Of a stretch of DNA of 64,000 nt, positions 35,076-47,222 are shown in pieces. Position 1 is the first letter of the stretch. Every line of letters starts with the position of its first letter. The notes beneath the pieces were generated by a model. That model was given only the letters and a program-made list of their open reading frames with translations, was not told the origin of the DNA and made no database searches. A program made the position numbers and the translations under genes. Source of the DNA: Camellia lanceoleosa (Eukaryota; Streptophyta; Magnoliopsida; Ericales; Theaceae); NCBI GenBank assembly GCA_025200525.1, contig CM045760.1:47263932-47327931 (forward strand). Reading direction: 5' to 3'.

Positions 35076-36734
35076 ATGGCCAGTAACGCACAAAACGAGA
35101 CGGTCAGGGGCAACACTCCCGCTGAGAGTGACAGGCCTATCGACCTTGACGTCGAAGGAAACAACCACAATGACAAAACCCGTGGCCAGGGGCACGGGGG
35201 AAAGAACGTCGTCCAGGAGGATGACACTTCGAAGAAGGCGGAACACGGCAGCTACTACAAGGAGGATAACCTCCAGATATGGAGGGATAGGTGCATATGA
35301 AGGGATGAGGAACTCAAGGACCTGGCAAACAAGTTGGCAAACCTCCAATCGGTCGTCAACTTCATGATGCAAAGCAAGGTCATGCAGCCACCATACCATC
35401 GCAGATACTCCGGTCCAAAGAAGAAGAGCTCGGAATGATGGAAGGACAACAACTCCTGAAGCACCACAACGATCCAGGAACAAGGAGCATTCTCACCCGC
35501 ACTCTGGGGAGGTCGGTAAGTCCAAGAGGACGTATACTACAAAGGATCAGGAACCAAGAGAACATCGGCATGTACAAAAGCAGGTTCTCTGCTTCGATAC
35601 AACCCATGGAGAAAGATCAAAACGGGCGTACCAAGAAGCCGAGAGTAGCGTGCCAAAGGGACTCAAATCAAAAGATAGCCGAGCTTCGGGGAGGAGTAAA
35701 GAAGACTTGAGAAACTACCTCAAGAGGAGGGAACAGAACGCTGAAGCCGAGGTAAACTCATTCATCAAGCCGAGGACACCATTCTCGGTGGAACTAGACA
35801 AATTTGAAGCACCCAAAGATTCAGCATGCCGAGGTTCCAAATCTATGACAGTAAGTCAGATCCTAACTTCCATGTTGGGTTATTTTTAAACTCAATGGCA
35901 CTATACAGTGGAAATGAGCCTTTGCTCTGCAAAGTATTCCCTTCGTCCTTTGGAGAAATTGCATCGGATTGGTTCCACAAGTTACCAAAAGGAAGTGTGA
36001 AGACTTGGGAAGGCTGCCGAGATGTTTGTGGCGTGTTCGTGACAAACAAGCTACAGCCATTGAGGGTGGACGCATTAATGGCTTTGAAAATCAGTAAGGA
36101 TGAAGGCCTTAGGGCCTATGCAAAAAGATACTACGAGGTGTTCAACCGCATACCTGAATGCAATCAAGAGGTAGCGGTCGTGTCCTTCAAGAACGGCCTG
36201 AAAGAAGACTGTTCACTACGGAAATCTTTGGCGAAGACATTGCCAAAGAACCTGGAGGAACTCATGGCAAGGATTGAAAAATATGCCAGAGCCGAGGAAG
36301 ATACATCGGCATCAAAGCAAGTCAAACAAGAGCAGGGGAACGGCTCGCCGAAACAAAGCCGAAGTAACAACGGATTCAGCAAGGCAGAGGTAGAGCTGAA
36401 GGCTAAACAAGCAGTGACAACTGTGTTCCGAATTCCAATTCAAAAGGTCCTAGGAAAGATTCGGAGCCAGCCCTATTTCAGAACCCCGGCAAGGCAACCT
36501 GGGGAGTTTATGGGAAGAAACGCGGATAGACATTGCTCATATCACAATGAAAATGGCCATACAACACAAGGTTGCAGAGCCCTCAAGGCACACTTGGAAG
36601 ATCTGGTGAGGCAGGGTCACCTGAGAGACCTTATCGATGAAACCAGGACGAGGGAAGAACAGCCGGATCGCCTCAGCCGGGCGACCCACCACCGCCGCAA
36701 CCTCGGGCAGAAAGACCTCGGGTCGTTAATGTAA
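35076..36734 (+). pseudogene. Tat-type gag, broken
   Basis: Gag starts at 35076 and reads 74 codons to a TGA at 35298-35300. The same frame then continues as sensible protein (RDEELKDLANKLANL) to a second TGA near 35437, and the frame changes at least twice before 35826. The main capsid domain is intact from 35826: FQIYDSKSDPNFHVGLFLN, DWFHKLPKGSVKTWE, LRAYAKRYYEVFNRI, LMARIEKYARAEED. A histidine/cysteine stretch, CSYHNENGHTTQGCRALK (from 36534), is the nucleic-acid-binding motif usual in Tat-type Gag. It forms virus-like particles in active relatives; here the N-terminus is disconnected. Confidence 0.88.
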
Positions 36735-36745
36735 TTCACTCCAAG

Positions 36746-39700
36746 GTGAATGCAAATGACATTCGGGGGGAGACCCAACGAGTCAAACACCTTCAGTACG
36801 TGAATCAGGTCGGATTGAAAAGACCTCGGCCAGAAGACTGCCAAGGTCAGATAATAACCTTCACCGAGGCCGACCTAGAGATGGTCCAACACCCACATAA
36901 TGATGCCTTGGTAGTATCCCTCCAGGTTGGGGAATGCCAAGTAAAACGCATCCTGATAGATCCAGGCAACTCTTGTGACATCATGTACGTTAGATGTTAC
37001 AAGGAGCTGGGCCTTCACCCCGACGACTGGAAGCAATGGTCGCCCGATGGTCGGCTTCAATGGAACGCCGACGTGGCCACTGGGCGCAACAAGCTTGGAA
37101 GTGCAAGCAGGCACCAAGAAGATCACGACCGAGTTCATCGTGATTGATACACCCTCGCCATACAACATCATCATGGGCAGGTCGTGGTTGCATGCAATGG
37201 GGGCAGTACCTTCAACATTGCACCAATTACTGCGGTTCCCAACAGAGCACGGGATTGAAGAAATCAGAGGAGATCAACTGCAGGCGAAGAATTGCTCCAT
37301 GGCAGCAATGAAGGCTACCTGCAATGTTCGGGAACCAGAAAAAGCCGAGATTGAAGATGAGGACATGGAGGTCCTAGAGGATGTCGGCAAGGAGCCGGCC
37401 GAGAAGAGTGAAGAATCACTAAAGAAAATCCTCGTCCAGGAGGGAGATGAGGAGCGCTTTTTTCTTCTCGGCTCAGGCTTAGTCGAGGAAGAGGAAAAAG
37501 AACTGGAAGCATTTTTTAGGAGAAACATAGAGGTGTTCGCCTGGACGCCTTATGAAATGCCTGGCATTGACCCCGAGGTCACATGTCACAGACTGAACGT
37601 CGATAGGTCAGCTAAACCTGTGATACAGCGAGCTCGGAGACCGACGTTGATACACGTCGAAGCAGTGGAAGAAGAGGTCGACAAACTCCTAGAAGCCAGG
37701 GCCATCAGAGAGGTCAACTATCCAACATGGCTATCAAACACCGTGGTGGTAAAGAAGAAGAACGGAGAATGGAGGGTTTGCGTTGACTTTACAAGCCTAA
37801 ATAAAGCCTGTCCCAAAGACAGCTTCCCTCTGCCAAAGATTGACCAGCTGGTAGATGCTACATCGGGACACGGAAGGATGAGCTTCCTAGACACTTACAG
37901 AGGGTATCACCAGATAGCCATGTACCCTCCAGATGAGGAGAAGACGGCGTTCATCACTCCAAAGGGCCTGTACTGTTACAGGGTAATGCCTTTTGGACTA
38001 AAGAATGCAGGAGCAACTTACCAAAGGCTGGTGACCAAAATGTTCAAACACCAGATAGGCCAAACAGTGGAAGTATACATCGACGACATGGTCGTAAAGA
38101 CCAAAGAGCCAGAAAATCATCTCGCCAACTTGGCCGAGGTATTTAACATACTAAAAACATATCGGCTCCGACTCAACGCCTCAAAGTGCGCGTTTGGGGT
38201 TGGATCTGGTAAGTTTCTGGGTTACTTGGTAACAAGGAGGGGAATAGAGGCCAGCCCAGATCAAATCAGGGCCATTCTAGATCTACAGAGTCCAACCTCG
38301 GCAAAACAGGTGCAAATGCTCACTGGCAGGGCCGCAGCATTAAACAGATTCATAAGCCGAAGTTCAGACAAATGTAAACCCTTCTTCAACTTGGTAAAGA
38401 AGACGGCAGACTTCCTATGGACTGAAGAGTGTGAGGCCGCTTTGGCCGATCTAAAAAAGTACCTGATCACGACTCCAATCCTCTCAACACCTGAACCTGG
38501 AGAGGAGTTGTTTTTGTACTTGGCTGTGTCGGAGCATGCTGTAAGTGCAGTTCTCATCCGAGAAGAACAGGGTGAACAGAAGGCTGTCTACTATGTAAGC
38601 AAAACCTTGGCCAGCGCTGAAACAAGGTACTTACCACTGGAGAAACTAATGCTGGCCTTAGTCATGGCCTCAAAGAAGTTGAACCACTACTTCCAAGCAC
38701 ACAAGATTGTGGTGCTAACAGAACACCCATTGAAATCCCTGTTGCAACAAGGAGACCTAACAGGGAGAATTGCAAGGTGGGCAGTGGCCTTGGGCCAGTA
38801 TGACTTGGAGTTCAGGCCTAGAACAGCAATTAAGGGACAAGTTTTGGCCGACTTTGTGGCAGAGTTGACCCCGGAATCCATCGAACGTCGGCATCCGTTG
38901 AGCCGAGATGAAAAAGGTCCAAGCAAGCAAAAAGAACCCCAACCGACAACAAAAGAACAAAGAACGGAAAAGTTTAGACCATGCAGCATTTACATCGGCG
39001 ACTCATTCAGACTCTTTGTCGACGGAAGTTCAAACCGACGAGGAGCGGGACAGGAGTACTGCTGATATCCCCAGATGGAGAGATAATAGAACAATCCATC
39101 CGTTTGGGGTTCAAAGCCTCAAACAATGAAGCAGAATACGAAGCATTGATTGCAGGACTCAAATTAGCAGCAGCAGCCGAAGCAGATGAGGTAATAGTTT
39201 TTTGTGATTCCCAGTTAATTGTTAACCAATCAACAGGAGAATTTACAGCCAGAGACGAGAGGATGTCGGCATATGCGAAAGAGGTGATCAGACTAGCCGA
39301 GCAATTTCAGAACTGCCGACTTCTTCAAGTTAGCCGAGACGATAACAGCCACGCCGACGCTACACAACTGCGAAGTTCAATGCGCATCGGGAAGACGAGG
39401 ACAATTATGATAGATTACATGTCGGGCCCGAGCATAGAAACACGGCACGAAAAGCAAGAGGCAATGTGTGTGGACATAGGGCCGAGCTGGATGGATGCAA
39501 TTGTTGCATTCCTGAAAGAGGGAAAACTACCAGAAGATCGCAAGGAGGCACACAAAGTCAGACTAAAGTCGGCCAGTTCACCGACCGAAGGACATCTGTC
39601 TGTAAGGTCCTTCACTGGACCCCTTCTAAGGTGCGTACACCCTTTACAAGTTGAAGATTTTTTGTATGAAATTCATGAAGGGATTTGTGGAAGCCACACT

Positions 39701-40713
39701 GGGGGCAGATCATTAGCCTATAGGGCCATTACCCAAGGGTATTGGTGGCCATACATGCAAAAGGATGTAGAAGCATATGTGAAGAAGTGCGAACCCTGTC
39801 AACGGTTTGCACCTTTGATTCATTAGCTGCGCACCGACCAATCCGATTCAGCCCTTGGCCGTTTGCCCAATGGGGCATGGATCTGGTCGGACAACTTCCC
39901 CAAGCAACTGGGCAGAGAAAATACTTGCTGGTGGCAACGGATTACTTCACCAAGTGGATAGAGGCAGAACCTCTTGCTAAAATCCGAGATGTGGACGTCA
40001 AGAATTTCATATGGAATAACATCATCACCAGATTCGGCATTCCCAGAGCCATTGTTGCCGACAACAACGCAGCCGATTCGACGAAGCTCATCAAGAACTT
40101 CTGTGCAAAATTCAAGATCAAGAACTACTTTTCAACACCAAGTTTCCCTCAAAGTAATGGACAGGCAGAAGCTTCCAACAAAGTAATTCTGGATGGAATC
40201 AAGAAGAGGTTGCAAGCAGCAAAAGGGAAGTGGGTGGATGAATTACCCAATGTGCTTTGGGCATATCGGACAACGCCGAGAAGATCAACAGGGGAATCCC
40301 CCTTTGCCATGGCCTATGGCACAGAAGCAGTCATTCCACTGGAGGTCGGCATCCCAGGGATCCGTACCCAAGGAGTTGAAAATGGGACTAATGATGTACT
40401 TTTAGCCCGAGATCTGGATCTTTTGGAAGAACGAAGAGAGAAGGCTGCAATTCAGCTTGCAGTATACCAGCAACAACTTGCCAGAGCATACAACAAGAAG
40501 GTCAACCCAAGAGATTTTCAAATCGGCGACCTAGTCTTGAGGAAAGTGGTCGGCAACAAGAAAGATCCCAGAGAGGGCAAGCTCATTAAACCGAAGGGCC
40601 TTCTGAGAATTACCTCGGTGCTAGGTAATGGAGCTTATCAGCTTGAGGACAACGAGGGCAAAGCACTGCCAAGACCCTGGAACACTTGTAATCTAAAATT
40701 TTTCTATCATTGA
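36746..40713 (+). pseudogene. Tat-type pol (protease-RT-RNaseH-aRNaseH-integrase), frameshifted
   Basis: The protease region (frame from 36746) has [13 protein letters not shown] at 36950-36988, where DTG/DSG would be expected, so its active site looks altered. A shift near 37040 leads into a 696-codon frame to 39065: RT with [17 protein letters not shown] and YIDD at 38076-38087, then the first RNase H ([27 protein letters not shown]). A shift near 39050 splits the second RNase H ([14 protein letters not shown], then [16 protein letters not shown] and [10 protein letters not shown]). The integrase zinc finger (HEGICGSH ... CEPCQ) ends at a stop at 39826, and the core (WGMDLVGQLP, FPQSNGQAEASNK) continues in the frame ending 40713. 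The second RNase H is a hallmark of the Tat lineage. Three frameshifts disable it. Confidence 0.9.
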
Positions 40714-40837
40714 GAGATTTTCATTCTTGGCCGATGTCATGTGATTGATAAAGATGCTGGAAGACATGAAAAATGAGAACCCAAGTGGAACTCAGGTTCA
40801 CATTGGGGGCAGAGGAGCAGAGAATATACCACTTGTT

Positions 40838-41930
40838 GAAATTTGTAGCGATTTACAAGCTGGTCTGGCCGAATAACAAAGCCTACCACATAATAGATGG
40901 TCTGGCCGAATAACAAAGCCTACCACTTGTTGAAATTTGTAGCGATTTACAAGTTGGTCTGGCCGAATAGCAAAGCCTACCACTTGTTGACTACCACTTG
41001 TTGAAATTTGTAACGATTTACAAGTTGGTCTGGCCGAATAGCAAAGCCTACCACTTGTTGAAATTTGTAGCAATTTACAAGTTGGTTTGGCCGAATACAA
41101 AGTCTACCACTTGTTGAAATTTGTAGCAATTTACAAGTTGGTTTGACCGAATACAAAGCCTAGCTTCGCTTGTTGAAATTTGTAGCAATTTACAAGTTGA
41201 AGTTGAGCCGAGAAGATTCCTTAACTTCGCTTGTTGAAATTTGTAGCAATTTACAAGTTGAAGTTAAGCCGAGATGATTCCTAAACTTCGCTTGTTGAAA
41301 TTTGTAGCAATTTACAAGTTGAAGTACAGCCGACATCAATTTACAGGTTCAAATAAATGTTGATATTATTATTTAAACTCTTGTCGAAATTTGTAGCAAT
41401 TTGCAAATAGATCATTGCTAAAACAACTGTTATAACTTGAGTAAAATTTATTGTTTGTATTAACCCTTATTGAAATTTGTAGCAATTTACAAGTTGGTCA
41501 GGCCGATTTAAAAGGTTAGCTTCGCTTGTTGAAATTTGTAGCAATTTACAAGTTGAAGTTAAGCCGAGATGGTTCCTTGGCTTCACTTGTTGAAATTTGT
41601 AGCAATTTACAAGTTGGAGTCAAGCCGAGATATTTGTTTCTCTTCGCTTGTTGAAATTTGTAGCAATTTACAAGTCGAAGGGAAGCCGATGTTATGGCAT
41701 ACAGACTTATAGCAATCTGCTGGTTGGACATACCAATGAAGATGTTCAAACACTTGTTGAAATTTGCAGCAATTTACAGGTTGAAGTAAAAGCTAAGTAT
41801 ATTGTTTAACCCTTATTGAAATTTGTAGCAATTTACAAGTAGATTACTGTTTAACATATGATTAAAACTTGAGTAAGGTTTACTGATTATCTTAATTCTT
41901 GTTGAAATTTGTAGCAATTTACAAGTAGGG
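40838..41930 (+). repeat. Array of 16 hairpin-forming repeats after pol
   Basis: The 20-base word TGAAATTTGTAGCAATTTAC or a close variant, flanked by CTTGT and AAG, occurs 16 times, spaced mostly 54-62 bases (up to about 107). Each 28-base unit is an imperfect inverted repeat: CTTGT-TGAAATT pairs with AATTTACAAG around the loop TGTAGC. Sequence between units varies (TTGGTCTGGCCGAATA, GAAGTTAAGCCGAGATG). It lies between the pol stop at 40713 and the antisense gene. It would be transcribed in the genomic RNA. Confidence 0.85.
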
Positions 41931-42316
41931 CAAACTTGAGAAAAGTTTGCAAAGTTAACATTGAATAGTATATGTTTTGTACTTGTTAAAATTTATGAAA
42001 AGATTGCAGAACAGTTCCTTGCCGAAGTAAAATTTGCAGGTGTTATGCCCGAGGTATGTAACCCCGAGGAGATTATGCAAAGGAAGAATCATGCAAAATA
42101 TTCTACGTATGGAATCAAACAAAAGCAATGAAGAAAAGTTAAAGGCTACAGCATTCAAGGAGAAATAGTTGCATATAAAGAAGGCACTATGGTCTAGCAA
42201 GTCAATTGTTTACAGGTGACAAAGAAGGGCACATCGGCCACAAAACAAAGCATACATTGAAGGAAAGAACAAAACAAAGTACAAAGAACAAAAAAGCAAC
42301 AAAATACAAAAGACAT

Positions 42317-44647
42317 TCAGGGCTGTCCTTCTTCAAGTTGGGCAGATGGTTGGACTGAAACCTCGGAAGGCTCTGGAAGAACCACCTCGGTGTCTTTTGG
42401 CTCCACAACCTCTGCATCTTTTTCAGCCACCTCGGCCTCCTTGTCCGCCGCAATCTCAGCATCGATCTCGGCCAAAGTCTTCTCCACACTCCTATCAGCC
42501 TGAAGAAGGTCTGAAGATAGATGAGCTTGGCCAGTTTCCTCGGGCACCTTCTCAACCTCCTCATCCTCCTCTTGGGCTAGATCTATTACTTGATCGTCCT
42601 GAGGAGGTGACTTGGTTTCAATGGCTTCCTTGGATTTCTTGACCAAGGCTTCAGTTTCAGCTTCATCTTCATCTTCATCTTCATCTTCAGAATCAGCTTC
42701 TTCAACCTGAGTAGAAGGTGGAGGAACAGGACAAGGAAGACGCATGGCTTTGGTCTTGCGCCAGGGCGAGTCGGCAGGAAGACCAAGCTCTTTGGCCAAG
42801 GCGTTCCAACCTAGGGTAAATCCCTTGTTGCACGCCTGCTTGACCTGAAGCTCGTATTCATCTGCGACATCGGCCATACCCTGAGCATAGCCCTTTGCAT
42901 CGGCAGCTTTGAGGTCGGCTTTCTTGGTGGCCAAGGCTTCTTGCAGCTCTTTCTCGGCCTGGGCTGCTTTTTCTTCGGCTTCCATCTGCTGAGCTATAGC
43001 AACAGTTTTAACAGCTTCAGCAGCCTCAACCTTTTCATCGGCTATCTGTTTAGCCTTGGTTGCCTCCTCGGCCTGGTCCTCCAGTTTTTTCATCTTATTT
43101 TGAAGACTCTTATTTTGCTTTTGGAGGGCAGCAAGCTCCTTCTTCATCTCGTCCTCAAATTCAAAAGCCCGCATGGAGAAGGAGTGGGCGTGTTGGATGG
43201 CCTGAAAGAATACAAGGCAAAGGTTATCATAAAAAGTTTCAAAATTTTACAAGTATGAAAGACAAGTTGTCAAATTCAGAGACTTACTTGGACTGAACGC
43301 TGCAACATGAGGGCGTAATTTTCATAGCCACTTATCTTGGCATTACGCTCAAGATCGCCCTCCAGGAGAACTGCAGTGCTGAGTGCCACGCCGATGTTGA
43401 CGTCGGCTGCACTTTTGTTGTTATAGACAGGTCTGTTCTCAAGAGTAACTTTGGGCTCCCAAGGAATTCTGGGAACCCTGGATCCCGAAGTCGTGGTAGA
43501 TGAAGACCTCGGCTTCTTCTGCTGAGTGGCCCCTGATGGCTGGGCTTCAGCAGGTCTTTTTGAGGGTACTGAAATGATCTTCTCGGCCAATTGAGAGATT
43601 GGCAGAGTATCCTCAACCTCGGCCTCAGCAGGTTTGGCCTTTGGTTGGGCCTTCTTGACTCTCTTCGGTTTCGGCGGAGGCACTTGTTGGGATGGTGCAT
43701 CGTCCGCGTCGTCTGGAAGGTTGGCAAGGAGATCCCACACGACTTTCTTTGGTCGTTCCATCTCGGCTGTTTTAACAAGTCTTCGTCGGCGTTTCTTCTC
43801 TGTCACTGGAGCCGAGGTCGAAGGCTGATTGGTCAGCGGTTGATGAAGGGGCGCTCTTCTTCTTTTTCTTCGGAACGTCGGCCAATTTGGATGTGTACGA
43901 TGGGATGAAATTTAGCAGCAATGGAGCTTTGCGCCTCTCGAGAGGAAGGTCCAGGAGCTTCTTCAAGCCTTTCCCAGGGTAATAGGACTGGCGAAAGTCC
44001 TTGGGAGGCTGTCGAACGTCTGCAAAAAGAAACACAATATGAGAAACAGATAAAATTATTTTTTGAAAGTTGAAGAAAAGCAACAGTTAAGCAGTTAATG
44101 ATGGGCTCTTACCCTTGCCCTCCTTCACTGATCGTGGGAGAGGAAAGAGATGAACTTCTTCATCTGGGCCAAATTCCCAGTTTCCAGAAGCGATCAAGTA
44201 ATCATCTCTAGCCCCTTTGTTGGAGTCTGGTAGGTCGGCTACTATTTTAAATGCAGTGGACCTCGGCTTGAGGTAGTAGACATAACCCTTTTCTTTAAGG
44301 TTCAAGGGACACATGGTATAGCAAAATTGGATGTCGGCAAGAGTGATCCTAACACTCTCCTGCCGAGCTAAGGCTATTATTCCAATGAGTGTCCTAAAGG
44401 CGTTAATGGAAAGTTGCATGGGGTTCAGGGTGTAGTAGTGAAGGACCTCGCGGAAGAGGGGATCAAGAGGGAACCTAAGTCCACACTGGACGAAGGCTAC
44501 TACAGGAAAAGGCATCTTGTCACCATCGGGCATAATGGAGTGCTTCTCCTCAGCTAGTCTGAGATGGACATCCTCTGGGATGGAAAATTCTCGCCTAAAA
44601 TGTTCTAGTTTGGTGGGGGTGTTCACTCTATCTCTCCACACACCCAT
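42317..44647 (-). pseudogene. Antisense, spliced gene of the Tat-type element (putative gypsy-type transposon protein), one frameshift
   Basis: Minus-strand gene between pol and the 3' LTR. Model: exon 1 44647-44113, exon 2 44019-43288, exon 3 43201-42317. All four splice borders are GT/AG with pyrimidine-rich acceptors (TTTTTGCAG, TTCTTTCAG), and the phases join correctly. Exon 1 (178 codons) has LDPLFREVLHYYTLNPMQLS and a following helical stretch, resembling the Pfam family 'putative gypsy type transposon' (Transposase_28), known in antisense ORFs of Tat-lineage elements. Exon 2 is basic and Pro/Ser rich (PKPKRVKKAQPKAKP). Exon 3 is a predicted coiled coil (MKKELAALQKQNKSLQNKMK) with an acidic DEDEDEDE tract and Glu-rich tail. 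The exon sum is one base over a multiple of three, matching a one-base frameshift near 43825. The function of this protein family is unknown. Confidence 0.75.
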
Positions 44648-44670
44648 TATATTGATATACGAGTACTAGG

Positions 44671-45300
44671 CTACAGAAACAGGGTACTTTCGAAGGGTTA
44701 TGAGGACCTCGGCTTAAACCTAGGGACAAATTATTTCAATTTTTTCTAAGGATTGATGGTTCTACAGCAAATCCCAAAACTAAATCTATGAAGAATGAGT
44801 ATGAAAGGCAGAAATCTGGAAAACAGAAAAACAAAATGAAGTCTCAGAGTCAAGAACAGAAAAGGGCGAAAGGCCAAGAACAAGAAATGAAACGGTGCAA
44901 GTGTTCACGTGCAAGATCAAGAAATGATTCACAAATTAAAAGACAAGCAGAACAGTAGAAGCAAGAAATACCAGAAACGATCAAAGAACTGAGAAGAGAA
45001 GGGAATGGTGGCTTACCAGAAAAAGTGAGGCCGGAATGAGCTTCGCCGAGGTCAGACGATGAACGCAACAGAGGCGGGAGCTTCGCAGAAATGGCAGGTG
45101 AAGGCAGTTGTAGAGCTTCGAGCAAGAACAATGGAGGATTCGAAGAAGGAAAAGCTTTAGAGAGAGAGAGAGCAAAGAAATTCGAAATGCAAAAGTGAAG
45201 GAAGAGAGAGAGAGGCAATTGTTTTGTCCAAAATTGAAACGGCGGCAAAACCGCAATTATTGTGCCTAGGGTAACGCATGCGTCAGGCGGCGCGGGCAGA
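44671..45300 (-). promoter_or_regulatory. Predicted 5' leader and promoter region of the antisense gene
   Basis: Read on the minus strand, CT-repeat tracts (about 45220-45140) resemble plant 5' untranslated leaders. A donor CTG|GTAAG at 45017/45016 and an acceptor TTTCTGTAG at 44671 would remove a leader intron, joining directly to the exon carrying the ATG at 44647. No clear TATA box was found. This would make the gene independent of the LTR promoter. Confidence 0.4.
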
Positions 45301-45531
45301 GAAAAACGGCTTGCAGACGCGTCTCCAGCACGCAGCAATGGGAGTAAGACACGTCATCGGAACAGATGAAAAACGGTGCATGACAGCTCATGCGCGTATG
45401 GGAGTCGATTTGAATTTGAAGAAGACATGTCGGCCTGAAGTAAATGATCTCGGCTAGAGTTCTTAAGCCGAGGTACGAGAAAGAAGTTCGATGTAAGTTC
45501 CATCACCTTAGTATGCCGAAGTAATAGAACT

Positions 45532-45542
45532 TAGGGGGCAGT
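45532..45542 (+). other. Polypurine tract of the Tat-type element
   Basis: TAGGGGGCAGT directly before the 3' LTR, the expected primer for plus-strand DNA. Confidence 0.6.
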
Positions 45543-46307
45543 TGTGGGGATATATTTCTGAGAATCAACACGTGGCAAGGGGACGCCGACGTGTAATCCG
45601 AGGAGCTACGTGTCACAGTAAAAGTTTTGCCAATATACTCAAGTAATTGCCGAGGTGATTTCCAAAGACATCTTAATTCGGATGAAGGCCTCCAACCTCG
45701 GCTTAACGTGCAAAGGCCGAGCTACCCGCAGAAGAGTAAGCCGAGGTTTATGTTATAAAATATTATCTTGGTTTTGTGGATGTCCAGCCTGGTGGAGAAA
45801 GCCGTGAGGCCACTATCTCACCAACAAGCTTGCCTTGAGGCCATGTGAAATAGCCACGAGGCTACTAGCAGTGGTGAGAAGGAATCAACAGCTTTTACCT
45901 GGAAAGCTGCTAAAAATGCACTAGTGGGCTGGCAAGCCAGCTAAAAAGCTGGTAACCACTCCATCTCTATTCCGGTGTATATATACAGATGGAGGAAAAC
46001 AAACAGGGGGGGAGATATTGGGGCAAGGGCATTCGGACTGGACTGAACAAATACACTGAGAGACAACAAATTAATTGTAACACTTACAATTATATACTCA
46101 GAGAGTGAGAAGGTTACTGAAAGTGAATTGTAATTCTTGTTATTGTTCATAGTGAAACACCTCGGCCTCCCGTGGACGTAGGCAATTATTGCCGAACCAC
46201 GTTAAATCCTTCTTGTCTTTGTGTTATTATTTGTGCCATCTATTCTGCTTGTGTTTTTACCGCTGAATCACTAAGATAGGCAGTGTGATCAGAAAATCAC
46301 TCACACA
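45543..46307 (+). repeat. 3' LTR of the Tat-type element (765 bp)
   Basis: Same ends as the 5' LTR. Differences seen include GCTACGAGGCC to GCCACGAGGCT, AAAGTGAAC to AAAATGCAC, one extra G in a G run, and CCTGTGG to CCCGTGG. The low divergence shows a recent insertion. Confidence 0.93.
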
Positions 46308-46312
46308 ATTAC

Positions 46313-47222
46313 CTAATTATGCCTCAAGAGCACGAGAATTTCTTAGCCGAGTGTTTTTACTGATATGAAATTTTACCTTTGTTTTGTTGTTTCAAAACTA
46401 AAAACTTTCATAACTTTTATTATATACATTTATTTTTAATAAAATTTATATTTTTGAGATATACACAATAAAATCAATCAAATAAGACCAATATCACATA
46501 TAAAATTTTATAAAGATAAAATATTATTCTTTTAGTTATTTCTTAGTTTGCGAACTATTTAGTAAAATTGAGAAATTTCTTAGTTTTTTTCAATATTAAC
46601 TGAGAATATTATTAATTTTTGAGAAATTTCTCAATCTTTTTTTAGTTTTGAAACTAAGTCGGTTTTTTCAGTTTTAAATTGAGAATATTCTCAATTTTAA
46701 ATTTTAAAAAAACTAAAAAGAATTAGACCCAAAAAATATTGTTAGTTAAGTAAGTTAAGAAAACTTATTATTAAAAATGGTTTAAATTGTAAATTTATAA
46801 TAAATATATATATTTGTTATTTTTATATAATTTTATATTTAATATTAATCTTGTTTGATAGATTTCGTTGGGTTACTTCTAGAAATGTAAAAATTTCAAA
46901 AATAAATGTATATTGTAAATATTATGATGATTTGAAAATTTGAAAATCAAAAAATGCTTCAATCAAAAGAAATATAAATCAATCCAAATAGGAATCTATT
47001 GGTCCAAAAATTCCTTTCCACGTTTAGGTATTTATGTTTAACAAAAAAATGTTAGCAGTCTAAAATTTAACATTTTTGGTTTTTCAGTCACAAATTCTAT
47101 TCATTTGGTTTTGCATATTTATTTTTTCATTACCTTTTGCATGGGTATTCCTATAAAGAAAGTTAGTAGAAAAACACAACAAAATATAATGTACACATTA
47201 TTCATAAAAATATCAATTAGGA
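46313..47222. other. AT-rich intergenic DNA
   Basis: No gene seen. About 46530-46700 carries several GAGAA(A/T)(A/T)TTCTCA-type short inverted repeats, possibly an old MITE. Confidence 0.4.

Larger units (their letters stand above)
34272..46312 (+). mobile_element. Young full-length Ty3/gypsy retrotransposon, Tat type (12,031 bp without TSD)
   Basis: LTRs at 34277-35040 and 45543-46307 are flanked by a perfect 5-bp duplication ATTAC (34272-34276 and 46308-46312). By eye the LTRs differ at about nine substitutions and one base in a G run, near 1.2 percent. The order gag, protease, RT, RNase H, second (archaeal-like) RNase H, integrase without chromodomain, plus an antisense gene before the 3' LTR, fits the Tat lineage. 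Gag and pol carry stops and frameshifts, so this copy would need helper proteins to move. Confidence 0.93.

Noticed and set aside
44850..45338. 162-codon minus frame with Leu/Ser-rich sequence
   Set aside because: Better explained as leader and leader intron of the antisense gene; low complexity and no domain.
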